A program made the position numbers and the translations under genes. A model generated the notes under the pieces. The model was not told the DNA's origin and made no database searches. It saw nothing but the letters and a program-made list of their open reading frames with translations. A DNA stretch of 36,338 bases from Verrucomicrobiota bacterium (GTDB taxonomy: Bacteria; Bacteroidota; Bacteroidia; Flavobacteriales_E; Vicingaceae), in NCBI GenBank assembly GCA_002713165.1, contig PAVT01000055.1, forward strand, positions 1 through 36,338, in the 5' to 3' direction. Of this stretch, positions 9,341 through 17,791 are shown in pieces. The stretch's first letter is position 1, and every line of letters begins with the position of its first letter.

Positions 9341-10399
9341 TTAGACAGCAACTGCTCCATTTTTGTTTGTAAGCTGACCACATGCAGCATCAATGTCTTT
9401 GCCTCTGCTTCTTCGCACATTAACAATGAGGTTCCTTTCTTCTAAAAAGCGGGAGAAATCATCTACTTTTTTCCCTTCAGCTTGCTGAAATTGACCGTTA
9501 TCAATCGGATTGTATTCGATGATGTTGATTTTGCAAGGGATGTTTTTGCAAAACTCTGCCAATTCTTGAGCATCTGAAATGTTGTCGTTGAAGTCCTTAA
9601 AAATGATGTACTCAAAGGTAACTCTTGTCCCTGTTTTTTGATGAAAATACCTCAAGGCCTCAGCAAGTGATTCAAGGTTGTTTTGTTCGTTGATCGGCAT
9701 GATTTCATTTCGCTTGCTGTCATTTGCCGCATGCAATGAGAGGGCAAGGTTGAACTTTACCTCATCGTCGCCCAAGCGTTTTATTATTTTAGCAATTCCA
9801 GCCGTAGATACGGTGATTCTTTTCGGAGACATGCCCAAACCTACCTCAGAGGTGATTTTTTCAACCGATTTTAACAACTGACTGTAATTCAACAAGGGTT
9901 CGCCCATTCCCATGTATACAATATTTGACAATGGTCTTTGATAATGTTTCTCCGCTTGATCTTTGATGATGGCAACTTGGTCATAGATTTCATCAAAATG
10001 GATGTTACGCATCAATTTTAATTTTCCTGTTGCGCAAAAAGTGCAGCTTAAGCTGCAACCTACCTGTGAAGAGATGCAAGCTGTCATTCTTTTTGTGGTA
10101 GGAATCAGCACACCTTCTGTGATTTTACCATCGTATAAACGAAAAGCATTCTTGATGGTTTTATCTGCACTGATTTGCTTCTCTGCCACTGTTATTGAAG
10201 GAAGTACAAATTCTTGCTTAAGTTGTTCTCTCAACCCTTGAGAAAGGTTACTCATTTCATCAAATGAGCGTGCAGACTTTTTCCATAACCATTCGTACAC
10301 TTGTTTGGCTCGGAATGCTTTTTCATCAATGGATAAAAAATACAGTTTGATTTCCTCCAAACTAAGGTCACGGATGTTTTGTTTTTTATCTCCACTCAT
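9341..10399 (-). CDS. rlmN: dual-specificity 23S rRNA/tRNA (adenine C2) methyltransferase
   Basis: Radical SAM CTFCATGKLKL; SSQVGCSLSCTFCATG, VYMGMGEPLLNY, catalytic C-terminal AACGQL. Confidence 0.97.
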   Translation of the reverse strand: MSGDKKQNIRDLSLEEIKLYFLSIDEKAFRAKQVYEWLWKKSARSFDEMSNLSQGLREQLKQEFVLPSITVAEKQISADKTIKNAFRLYDGKITEGVLIPTTKRMTACISSQVGCSLSCTFCATGKLKLMRNIHFDEIYDQVAIIKDQAEKHYQRPLSNIVYMGMGEPLLNYSQLLKSVEKITSEVGLGMSPKRITVSTAGIAKIIKRLGDDEVKFNLALSLHAANDSKRNEIMPINEQNNLESLAEALRYFHQKTGTRVTFEYIIFKDFNDNISDAQELAEFCKNIPCKINIIEYNPIDNGQFQQAEGKKVDDFSRFLEERNLIVNVRRSRGKDIDAACGQLTNKNGAVAV

Positions 10400-10444
10400 A
10401 AGGGCAAAGTTAATTTATAATTATCCTTGCACAGATTACAGTTT

Positions 10445-11617
10445 ATGATCAAGAGACTTTTAAAAACGGACTGGTTGTTTACAGGCAAAGAGGCTCCCTT
10501 AAAAAAGGGCATGCTTGCAATCGACGAAAACAATACCATAGCCGATATTGGTGTCGATATAGAAATTGATGGTATGGAATTTGAATATTTTAAAGGAGCC
10601 TTGTGTCCTTCTTTTGTGAACGCCCACTGTCATCTGGAACTATCTCACTTAAAAGGCAAGATTTCTGAAGGGAAACAATTGGATGGGTTTATTAAAGAGT
10701 TGCAGCAAGAACGCACCGCAAGCGATGAGGAAATTCAAGCCGCTATCACAAATGCCGATCAACAAATGTTGATGAATGGGATCATTGCAGTGGGTGACAT
10801 CTCAAATGGAATAAGTTCACTACAACAAAAGAAAAAGTCAAAAATGCATTACCACACCTTTGTGGAATTGTTTGCTTTTGATCCAGATCAAGCTGAAAAT
10901 AGTTTATCTCATGGAAAAAACATCTATACCCAATATACTAAGGAAGGATTGCCTGCGAGTATAGTTCCGCACAGTCCTTATTCAGTATCAGAAAAGTTAT
11001 TCAATGCAATTAGCTTGGTGAATGATGGACCCATGTGTATTCATAATCAAGAAACAGAAGCAGAAAATGCTTTGTATCAATTAAAGGAAGGAAGAATAGC
11101 TGAGATGTTAACAAGCTTTGGACTGCAGCTTGAACAATTTAGTGCAAGTCAGAAAAATTCTTTGGCAAGTTATCTTCCGCTTTTAAGATCAAACAAACCG
11201 CTACAGTTGGTGCACAATACATTTACCTCTTTTACAGACATTCAAGTGGCAGAGGAGATGCATTCAGATTTGTATTGGTGTTTTTGCCCAAAAGCGAATC
11301 AATACATCGAGAGGCGTTTGCCCAACATTCCACAATTTGTAAAATCAGGAGTAAAATGCACATTAGGCACGGACAGTTTAGCTTCCAACCATACGCTTTC
11401 AATTCTAGAAGAGATGAAATGCATCCAAAAAGCTTACCCGACCATTTCATTGGAAACACTGATTCAATGGGCCACTGTCAATGGGGCAGAATTTCTTGGC
11501 ATCGAAAAGGAATATGGAAGCATTGAATTGGGGAAAAAAGCAAACGTCATTGCCCTTAGTCGATTGAAAGAAAAAGTGATAAGACAAGACTGTGATGTAG
11601 AAATAGTTTGCGCTTAG
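10445..11617 (+). CDS. amidohydrolase (SsnA/MtaD-like; possibly aminodeoxyfutalosine deaminase)
   Basis: Metal-binding FVNAHCHLELSHLKG, PHSPYSVS, GTDSLASNHTLSILEEM; start at ATG 10445 (MIKRLLKTDWLFTG). Substrate not determinable from sequence alone. Confidence 0.82.
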   Translation: MIKRLLKTDWLFTGKEAPLKKGMLAIDENNTIADIGVDIEIDGMEFEYFKGALCPSFVNAHCHLELSHLKGKISEGKQLDGFIKELQQERTASDEEIQAAITNADQQMLMNGIIAVGDISNGISSLQQKKKSKMHYHTFVELFAFDPDQAENSLSHGKNIYTQYTKEGLPASIVPHSPYSVSEKLFNAISLVNDGPMCIHNQETEAENALYQLKEGRIAEMLTSFGLQLEQFSASQKNSLASYLPLLRSNKPLQLVHNTFTSFTDIQVAEEMHSDLYWCFCPKANQYIERRLPNIPQFVKSGVKCTLGTDSLASNHTLSILEEMKCIQKAYPTISLETLIQWATVNGAEFLGIEKEYGSIELGKKANVIALSRLKEKVIRQDCDVEIVCA

Positions 11618-12462
11618 CGCTCTAGTATGCGTATTTCTACCCTTCGGTTGGCTTGTTTTTGACGCTCATTGATCTCATTAGGAAAAATAGGTTGTCTTCT
11701 TCCAAAGCCTTCATAGGTGAGGCGTTCTTGAGGAATTCCATTCTTGATCAATTCATTATAAATGTACTCAGCTCGGGCTACGGAAAGATTTCGCTTGCCA
11801 GTCATTTGGTCAAAACCGTCTGCAAACTGCCTTTCACAACAAATATGGCCTTCTATGGCAATTTTTAGCTTTGGGTTGCTTTTGAGAATTGTGGTTAAAC
11901 TGTCTAAAGTGGCTTGTGCTCCCCTTAACAACAGATGTTGACCTGGTACAAAGGATAAATTTTGCAAAACAAGTTTTTCGCCGACCTCCATTTCTTCAAA
12001 CTCTTGTTCTAAAGTTTGGGAGCTGCTGTCTTCAGGGATTATCATTTTTTCCTCGACGATTGGGGTTTCTTCTTTAGGGGTTTTAGTAATAAGAATATCA
12101 ACCCTTCGATTTTTAGGATTGTCCTTAGATTCTCTTGCGACTGATTTAATTAAGCCATAACCTCTAGCAGAGAGGATGAGCTTCTCTTTCCCTTTTTGAA
12201 TTATAATCTTTTCTACTGTTTTAGCTCTATTGGCTGAGAGTAATTGGTTATGGTCGACACTGCCTGTTTCATCAGTGTAGCCTTTAATGACAATGGACTC
12301 TACCATAGAGTCGATGATTATTTTTTGCAGCTGACTATTTACTAAAACAAACTGGTCCTTTTCAAAAAACACAGAAATACTGTCTATTTGAGAATGAGCA
12401 AATAGTGGCATGAAAAAAATAAATAAGAGAAGTTTATTTATGCTGTAAAACTTGTATTTCAT
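11614..12462 (-). CDS. OmpA-family protein with two OmpA C-terminal-like domains
   Basis: Signal peptide MKYKFYSINKLLLFIFFMPLFAHSQ; first region IKGYTDETGSVDHNQLLSANRAKTVEKII..NRRVDILI; second IAIEGHICC..GKRNLSVARAEYIYNELIKNGI...GFGRRQPIFPN..NRRVEIRI. Confidence 0.85.
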   Translation of the reverse strand: MKYKFYSINKLLLFIFFMPLFAHSQIDSISVFFEKDQFVLVNSQLQKIIIDSMVESIVIKGYTDETGSVDHNQLLSANRAKTVEKIIIQKGKEKLILSARGYGLIKSVARESKDNPKNRRVDILITKTPKEETPIVEEKMIIPEDSSSQTLEQEFEEMEVGEKLVLQNLSFVPGQHLLLRGAQATLDSLTTILKSNPKLKIAIEGHICCERQFADGFDQMTGKRNLSVARAEYIYNELIKNGIPQERLTYEGFGRRQPIFPNEINERQKQANRRVEIRILER

Positions 12463-12955
12463 TTTGTAGGATTGTTGAAATGTCATTGTCAGGGTGAAAG
12501 CCTTGATGTGTGTGCAAAATACCATTGTTTTTGGCAATGATCAAACTTGGCAAAACCTTAATGCCAAATTTCTTATTGACTCGGTTCTTAGCTCCACTAT
12601 AGAAAGGGAAATCGAAAGACTGATTTTCTTCAAACCGATTGATTTTTTCTATAAGCTCGTCGCTTATGAACAAAAAGTGACAACTGTGTCATTTTCATAC
12701 TTCTCTGCCAATTGTTCTATGCTTTTGAATTCTTCGATGCACGGCCCGCAACAACTAGCTCAAAAATCAATTACTAAAATCTGACCTTCCAAATCGTGCA
12801 AATTGACAACATCGCCTTTTAAGTTTGAAAGTTCAAAGTATAGTAAATTATCTTGTTTTATGGACTTTGGGTAAACGTCATCTGCAAAATGCAAAAAGTT
12901 GGGTATTGAAAAGAGATAGAGACAAACGGATGAAGGGTGTTTTAAGCTTTTCTGT
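12434..12955 (-). pseudogene. decayed thioredoxin/TlpA-family protein gene
   Basis: Manual minus-strand translation: ...SVCLYLFSIPNFLHFADDVYPKSIKQDNLLYFELSNLKGDVVNLHDLEGQILVIDF*ASCCGPCIEEFKSIEQLAEKYENDTVVT(frameshift)LFISDELIEKINRFEENQSFDFPFYSGAKNRVNKKFGIKVLPSLIIAKNNGILHTHQGFHPDNDIS. TGA at 12760-12762; frame break at a 5-nt A/T homopolymer (12672-12676); no ATG/GTG/TTG start found upstream in frame. Confidence 0.82.
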
Positions 12956-13037
12956 TTTCTGAGAAATTAGAATTTATGTCTTGCTTCTATGGTGCTTATC
13001 AATTTTTTATTTCACCTTTGTTTGCAAACATTGTTCA

Positions 13038-13349
13038 ATGATAAAGTCTAAACATGATTCCTATCTCATCAACAATACGTTTGAGCCTGATGAGGCAAAA
13101 GAGTTACTAACACAGCTGATAAACGAAAAATTAGTATTTGTCAAGGAACGTATTTTTACGCTTGAAGAAAAGTTTGGCATAACTTCACCAGGTTTGAACA
13201 AAAGATTGGCTGAACTTAACAATGCAATTAATGAAGTAAACGCTTTCTTGGATGGAATAGATGAAGAGGAAATGGACATTATTGTGCGTTGCCCTATACA
13301 CATGGAAGCAGTTCCCTCTAAGATGTCGAAAAAAACTACAAGCACTTAA
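13038..13349 (+). CDS. uncharacterised 103-aa protein, directly upstream of SbtA-like transporter
   Basis: ATG at 13038; MIKSKHDSYLINNTFEPDEAKELLTQLINEKLVFVKERIFTLEEKFGITSPGLNKRLAELNNAINEVNAFLDG...; helix-rich, stop 5 nt before the next ATG. Confidence 0.65.
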   Translation: MIKSKHDSYLINNTFEPDEAKELLTQLINEKLVFVKERIFTLEEKFGITSPGLNKRLAELNNAINEVNAFLDGIDEEEMDIIVRCPIHMEAVPSKMSKKTTST

Positions 13350-13354
13350 GATTG

Positions 13355-14320
13355 ATGGATCTTACCTTGTTATATGAAAATATGACCAATCCTGCATTGC
13401 TGTTTTTCCTTTTAGGAATTGTTGCGGTCAGCCTAAAGAGTGATCTTGAAATACCTAAAACTTCTTCAAATTTTATCTCGCTATACTTGCTTTTTTCTAT
13501 TGGATTTCGCGGCGGGCAAGAATTGGCGCACAGCCACATAAGCGCTGAGGTGATTGCAACTGTTGTTGCTGGGGTAGTGTCTGCATTGGCAATTCCGATC
13601 TTGAGTTTCTTCATCTTAAAAAAGAAATTAGGGGGGCAAAATGCAGGTGCTATTGCTGCTGCTTATGGTTCAGTGAGTGCTGTGACTTTTGTTACTACAG
13701 TATCTTATTTAGAAGTTCAGAGCATGACTTTTGGTGGTCACATGATTGCGGTTATGGCAATGATGGAGGCGCCTTCAATAATTATGGGCTTGTTGTTAGT
13801 CTCTATTTTTTGTCGTGATGAGGAAGTTCAGTTTTCTATCGGAAAGATTACCAAACATGCCTTGGCAAGTGGAAGCGTTTTATTGATTTTAGGGAGCTTA
13901 ATCATTGGGTTCATTGCAACTGATAAGCAAGCAGAAGGGATTAGACCTTTTACAACAGAATTATTCAAAGGATTTTTAGCCATTTTTTTATTGGATATGG
14001 GCATTACAAGTGGCAAGAAATTGAATGGGTTTTGGAAAAATGGCTGGACTCCTTTACTTTTTTCCATTTTTACACCAATCATCAACGGATCCATAATGGC
14101 AGCTGTTAGCACCTATTTTGTCAGTTCTGAAGGAGATAGACTTTTACTATCCATTTTAGCAGCAGGGGCTTCCTATATAGCTGTGCCAGCCGCGATGAGA
14201 ATTTCTTTGCCAAAGGCAAACCCAGGTTTGTATATACCAATGGCTTTGGCCATTACTTTTCCGGTAAACATCACTATAGGTATCCCTATTTACCACTATA
14301 TCATCAACGCAATTCATTAG
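13355..14320 (+). CDS. sodium-dependent bicarbonate transporter family (SbtA/DUF897-like)
   Basis: Hydrophobic protein with LFSIGFRGGQELAHS, AAAYGSVSAVTFVTTVSYLE, FGGHMIAVMAMMEAPSIIMGL, and C-terminal AAGASYIAVPAAMRISLPKANPGLYIPMALAITFPVNITIGIPIYH, characteristic of SbtA. ATG at 13355. Confidence 0.88.
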   Translation: MDLTLLYENMTNPALLFFLLGIVAVSLKSDLEIPKTSSNFISLYLLFSIGFRGGQELAHSHISAEVIATVVAGVVSALAIPILSFFILKKKLGGQNAGAIAAAYGSVSAVTFVTTVSYLEVQSMTFGGHMIAVMAMMEAPSIIMGLLLVSIFCRDEEVQFSIGKITKHALASGSVLLILGSLIIGFIATDKQAEGIRPFTTELFKGFLAIFLLDMGITSGKKLNGFWKNGWTPLLFSIFTPIINGSIMAAVSTYFVSSEGDRLLLSILAAGASYIAVPAAMRISLPKANPGLYIPMALAITFPVNITIGIPIYHYIINAIH

Positions 14321-14383
14321 AGTATAGAATTGCATTCAAATGAGGATATTTGCGGCCTAAATTTATTAACCATTAAAAGTACA

Positions 14384-15880
14384 ATGAATCCAGATACGAC
14401 TACTGTAACAGATAAAAAGGTAAAAATAGCCGTTGCTAAAGGCGATGGAATTGGTCCTGAAATTATGGATGCTACACTAAAAATTTTAGAGGCAGCCGGA
14501 GCTAGCATACAACCAGAGTACATTGAAATAGGTGAAAATGTTTACCTGTCCGGAAATACATCTGGAATTCAAGAAGAAGCATGGAACATCATTGATGAAG
14601 CAAAAGTTATTTTAAAAGCTCCCATCACAACACCCCAAGGGAAGGGTTATAAAAGCTTGAACGTGACCCTAAGAAAATCTCTCGCTTTGTTTTCCAATGT
14701 GCGTCCAGTAAATGCGCTGCACCCCTATGTACAAACCAACTTCCCAAAGATGGATGTGGTTATCATCCGCGAAAATGAAGAAGACCTTTATGCAGGGATT
14801 GAGCATCAGCAAACACAAGAAGTTGTGCAATGTTTGAAATTGATTACACGTCCAGGTTCAGAAAAGATTGTCAGATATGCCTTTGAATACGCACAAGCCT
14901 ATGGCAGAAAAAAGGTGACATGTATGGTAAAAGACAACATTATGAAACTCACAGACGGTTTGTTTCATCAAGTGTTTAAGGAGATTTCAGCAGAGTACCC
15001 CGACATCATTAGTGAATCACAAATTATCGACATTGGGTCAGCTCGATTGGCCGCCAATCCAGAGAATTACGATGTAATTGTCACTTCTAATCTTTATGGA
15101 GATGTTATTTCTGACATAGCTGCAGAAATTGCTGGTTCTGTAGGAATGGCTGGTTCTGCGAACGTAGGATTGAACGTTGCAATGTTTGAGGCTATTCACG
15201 GATCAGCACCTGACATTTCTGGAAAAAACATCGCGAATCCATCAGGATTACTGAACGGTGCTGTAATGATGCTTTCACACATTGGACAGACTGAAGTTGC
15301 AGATAAAATAAAAAATGCATGGTTAACCACTATTGAAGAAGGGCATCACACTGCAGACATATTCCAAGAAGGACAGAGTGTAAAAAAAGTGTCCACTTCA
15401 GAATTTGCTGAGGAAGTGATTGCTCGTTTGGGTCAAAAACCAAAGCAGCTGAAAGAAAGCAAATTGGCAAGCGGTGCAGGAACCATAAACATACCTTCAT
15501 ATGAGCGAAAAGTGGTAGATAAAAAATTGGTAGGGGTAGATGTTTTTATCGATTGGAGTGGAAGCAATCCAGACGAAATAGGAAACAATTTGCATGCAGT
15601 GAATTCTGCCAAAATGAAATTAAAAATGATCACCAATAGGGGAGTAAAAGTATTTCCAAATGGATTGAAAGAAACCTACTGTACAGATCACTGGAGATGT
15701 AGATTTGTGTCTTCTGAGGCAATAATTCAAACTGGGAAACCTCATTATCCAACGGTAGAATACGATCATGTATTGACCTTGTTGACAGACCTTTCAAATG
15801 CAGGATTTGATGTCATTAAAACTGAAAACCTTTATGAATTTGGAGGAAAAAGAGGCTTTTCATTAGGTCAAGGAGAATAG
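14384..15880 (+). CDS. icd: NADP-dependent isocitrate dehydrogenase, long Thermus/Rickettsia-type form with C-terminal extension
   Basis: AVAKGDGIGPEIMDATLKIL, LRKSLALFSNVRP, RENEEDLYAGIEH, VTSNLYGDVISDIAAEIAGSVGMAGSANVG, EAIHGSAPDISGKNIANPSGLL, plus ~150-aa C-terminal domain. ATG at 14384. Confidence 0.93.
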   Translation: MNPDTTTVTDKKVKIAVAKGDGIGPEIMDATLKILEAAGASIQPEYIEIGENVYLSGNTSGIQEEAWNIIDEAKVILKAPITTPQGKGYKSLNVTLRKSLALFSNVRPVNALHPYVQTNFPKMDVVIIRENEEDLYAGIEHQQTQEVVQCLKLITRPGSEKIVRYAFEYAQAYGRKKVTCMVKDNIMKLTDGLFHQVFKEISAEYPDIISESQIIDIGSARLAANPENYDVIVTSNLYGDVISDIAAEIAGSVGMAGSANVGLNVAMFEAIHGSAPDISGKNIANPSGLLNGAVMMLSHIGQTEVADKIKNAWLTTIEEGHHTADIFQEGQSVKKVSTSEFAEEVIARLGQKPKQLKESKLASGAGTINIPSYERKVVDKKLVGVDVFIDWSGSNPDEIGNNLHAVNSAKMKLKMITNRGVKVFPNGLKETYCTDHWRCRFVSSEAIIQTGKPHYPTVEYDHVLTLLTDLSNAGFDVIKTENLYEFGGKRGFSLGQGE

Positions 15881-15904
15881 ACTTAAGCTAGCAAAGAGCA
15901 GAAA

Positions 15905-15939
15905 TAAAAAAGACGCCAATTTACATGGCGTCTTTTTTT
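15905..15939. terminator. bidirectional intrinsic terminator between icd (+) and tRNA-Leu (-)
   Basis: AAAAAAGACGCCAATTTACATGGCGTCTTTTTTT: stem AGACGCCA/TGGCGTCT flanked by A-tract and T-tract. Confidence 0.9.
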
Positions 15940-15940
15940 G

Positions 15941-16022
15941 TACCCAGGGCCGGAGTCGAACCGGCACGCCCGAAGGCATTGGTGTTTGAGACCAACGCGT
16001 CTACCAATTCCGCCACCTGGGC
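15941..16022 (-). tRNA. tRNA-Leu (anticodon CAA)
   Basis: Reverse complement GCCCAGGTGGCGGAATTGGTAGACGCGTTGGTCTCAAACACCAATGCCTTCGGGCGTGCCGGTTCGACTCCGGCCCTGGGTA: cloverleaf with anticodon loop CTCAAAC, long variable arm TGCCTTCGGGCGT, T loop GGTTCGACTCC. Confidence 0.96.
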
Positions 16023-16118
16023 ATTGTGATTCTACTGAATTGGGTGAGCGAAATTATTCAATGTTTTTTATACCGAGAAATTTATTGACAATTTTATGCT
16101 TTTCATTGCATTATTCTT

Positions 16119-16149
16119 TTGGCAGGCATAAGATTAATTGATAAATTTG
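16119..16149 (+). promoter_or_regulatory. Bacteroidota-type promoter (TTG-N20-TAAATTTG) upstream of prs
   Basis: -33 TTG at 16119-16121 and -7 TAAATTTG at 16142-16149 with a 20-nt spacer; matches the TTG/TAnnTTTG consensus described for Bacteroidetes sigma factors; 28 nt before the prs ATG. Confidence 0.65.
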
Positions 16150-16177
16150 CACCCCTTTTTATTAGCGGGGATTAAGC

Positions 16178-17110
16178 ATGCCTAACGTAGCCAAAATATT
16201 TTCAGGATCTGCAAGTATTGAACTTGGAAAAAGTATTGCGCAAAATTTTGGGCAATCACTTGGGAAATATTCCTTGGCGAAATTTTCAGATGGCGAATTT
16301 CAACCTTCTTTTGATGAGTCAGTAAGGGGGTGTGATGTATTTATAGTGCAATCTACTTTTCCACCTACTGACAATCTGTTTGAACTTTTACTGATGGTAG
16401 ATGCAGCCAAACGCGCCTCAGCTCGAAGGGTAATTGCTGTCCTTCCGTATTTCGGTTTTGCACGTCAAGATAGAAAAGACCAACCAAGGGTGCCCATAGG
16501 TTCAAAGATGGTGGCCAATTTGCTCACAGCTGCCGGCATAAGTCGCGTGATGACCATGGATCTGCATGCGGATCAAATTCAAGGATTTTTTGAAGTCCCT
16601 GTTGACCATTTGTATGCCTCAGCGGTATTTACGGAAGTCATCAAGGAACTCAATTTGCCCAATTTAGTCATGGCATCTCCTGACATGGGAGGCTCCAAAA
16701 GAGCCTATGCATACGCTAAGCATTTAGAATGCGAAGTAGTAATTTGCTATAAGCAAAGAAAGAAAGCCAACAAGGTTGATAAAATGTTCCTTATAGGAGA
16801 TGTTGAAGGAAAAGATGTGTTGCTGGTTGATGACATGATTGATACAGCAGGGACCTTGACTAAGGCGGCGAACATCATGGTTGAGAAGGGTGCAAATTCT
16901 GTGCGTGCAATTTGTACGCATCCGATTTTATCAGGAGAGGCTTACAACCGAATTGAGGCTTCTTCTTTAGACGAATTAATCGTTACAGATACGATTCCAT
17001 TGAAAAGACAAAGTGATAAAATTCGTGTGGTTTCTGTTGCAGATCTCTTCGCAAAAGTGATCTACAAAGTTCACAATTACGAATCCATCAGTTCATATTT
17101 TATATTTTAA
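16178..17110 (+). CDS. prs: ribose-phosphate pyrophosphokinase
   Basis: ARRVIAVLPYFGFARQDRKDQPRVPIGSKMVANLL, MDLHADQIQGFF, DVLLVDDMIDTAGTLTKAA. Confidence 0.97.
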   Translation: MPNVAKIFSGSASIELGKSIAQNFGQSLGKYSLAKFSDGEFQPSFDESVRGCDVFIVQSTFPPTDNLFELLLMVDAAKRASARRVIAVLPYFGFARQDRKDQPRVPIGSKMVANLLTAAGISRVMTMDLHADQIQGFFEVPVDHLYASAVFTEVIKELNLPNLVMASPDMGGSKRAYAYAKHLECEVVICYKQRKKANKVDKMFLIGDVEGKDVLLVDDMIDTAGTLTKAANIMVEKGANSVRAICTHPILSGEAYNRIEASSLDELIVTDTIPLKRQSDKIRVVSVADLFAKVIYKVHNYESISSYFIF

Positions 17111-17135
17111 AACAATTATCAAAACATAGATAGTC

Positions 17136-17786
17136 ATGAAGGTTATTGAATTGGAAGCAACAATGCGCGACGAAGTCAGAAATAAGTCAGCGCTTGCAAA
17201 CCTGAGAAAAGAAGAAAGAATACCTGCAACGCTATATGGCGGAAAAGAAAACATCAATTTTCATGTAAATGAGGTGGCATTTTCCAAACTGTTGGCAAAG
17301 TCAGAAGTATTTATGGTAAGCCTGAATTTTGGAGAGAAGCAAATTAACACAGTCGTGCGTGAAGTGCAATATCATCCTGTGACAGACCGTCCAATTCACA
17401 TAGACTTTATGGAAGTATTTGATGATAAAGCAATCACAATTGGAGTTCCTGTTCGATTCACAGGGAATTCAATTGGTGTAATGAATGGTGGACAAAGACG
17501 TGAGAAACTGAGAAAGCTTGTGCTGAAAGCATTGCCAAAAGATATTCCGGAGGAGTTTGTTGTGGATGTTACAGAAATGCGCATTGGTGACGTGATTCAA
17601 GTAGAGAATGTAAAGCGTGAAGGGATTGAATTTTTAGATCACCCTAAGGCAGTAATTGTTTCAGTGAAAACTTCTCGTAATGTAGTAGAAACTGCACTGG
17701 ATGACGAAGAGGACGACGAAGAGGGAGATGAAACTGCAGCAGAAACTGCTGATGCAGCTGCTGAAGAAGCTCCAGCTGCTGAATAA
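17136..17786 (+). CDS. rplY: 50S ribosomal protein L25 (long Ctc-type) with acidic C-terminal tail
   Basis: R.E.RIPATLYGG.ENI.FHV, VQYHPVTDRPIHIDFMEV, acidic tail DDEEDDEEGDETAAETADAAAEEAPAAE; between prs and pth as commonly found. Confidence 0.95.
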   Translation: MKVIELEATMRDEVRNKSALANLRKEERIPATLYGGKENINFHVNEVAFSKLLAKSEVFMVSLNFGEKQINTVVREVQYHPVTDRPIHIDFMEVFDDKAITIGVPVRFTGNSIGVMNGGQRREKLRKLVLKALPKDIPEEFVVDVTEMRIGDVIQVENVKREGIEFLDHPKAVIVSVKTSRNVVETALDDEEDDEEGDETAAETADAAAEEAPAAE

Positions 17787-17791
17787 TTAGG

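Noticed and set aside
12494-12784. 96-aa plus-strand ORF
   Set aside because: Antisense to the decayed thioredoxin-like gene; no recognisable protein features.
15938-16141. 67-aa ORF MYPGPESNRHARRHWCLRPTRLPIPPPGHC...
   Set aside because: Translation of the antisense strand of the tRNA-Leu gene; a well-known spurious ORF type.
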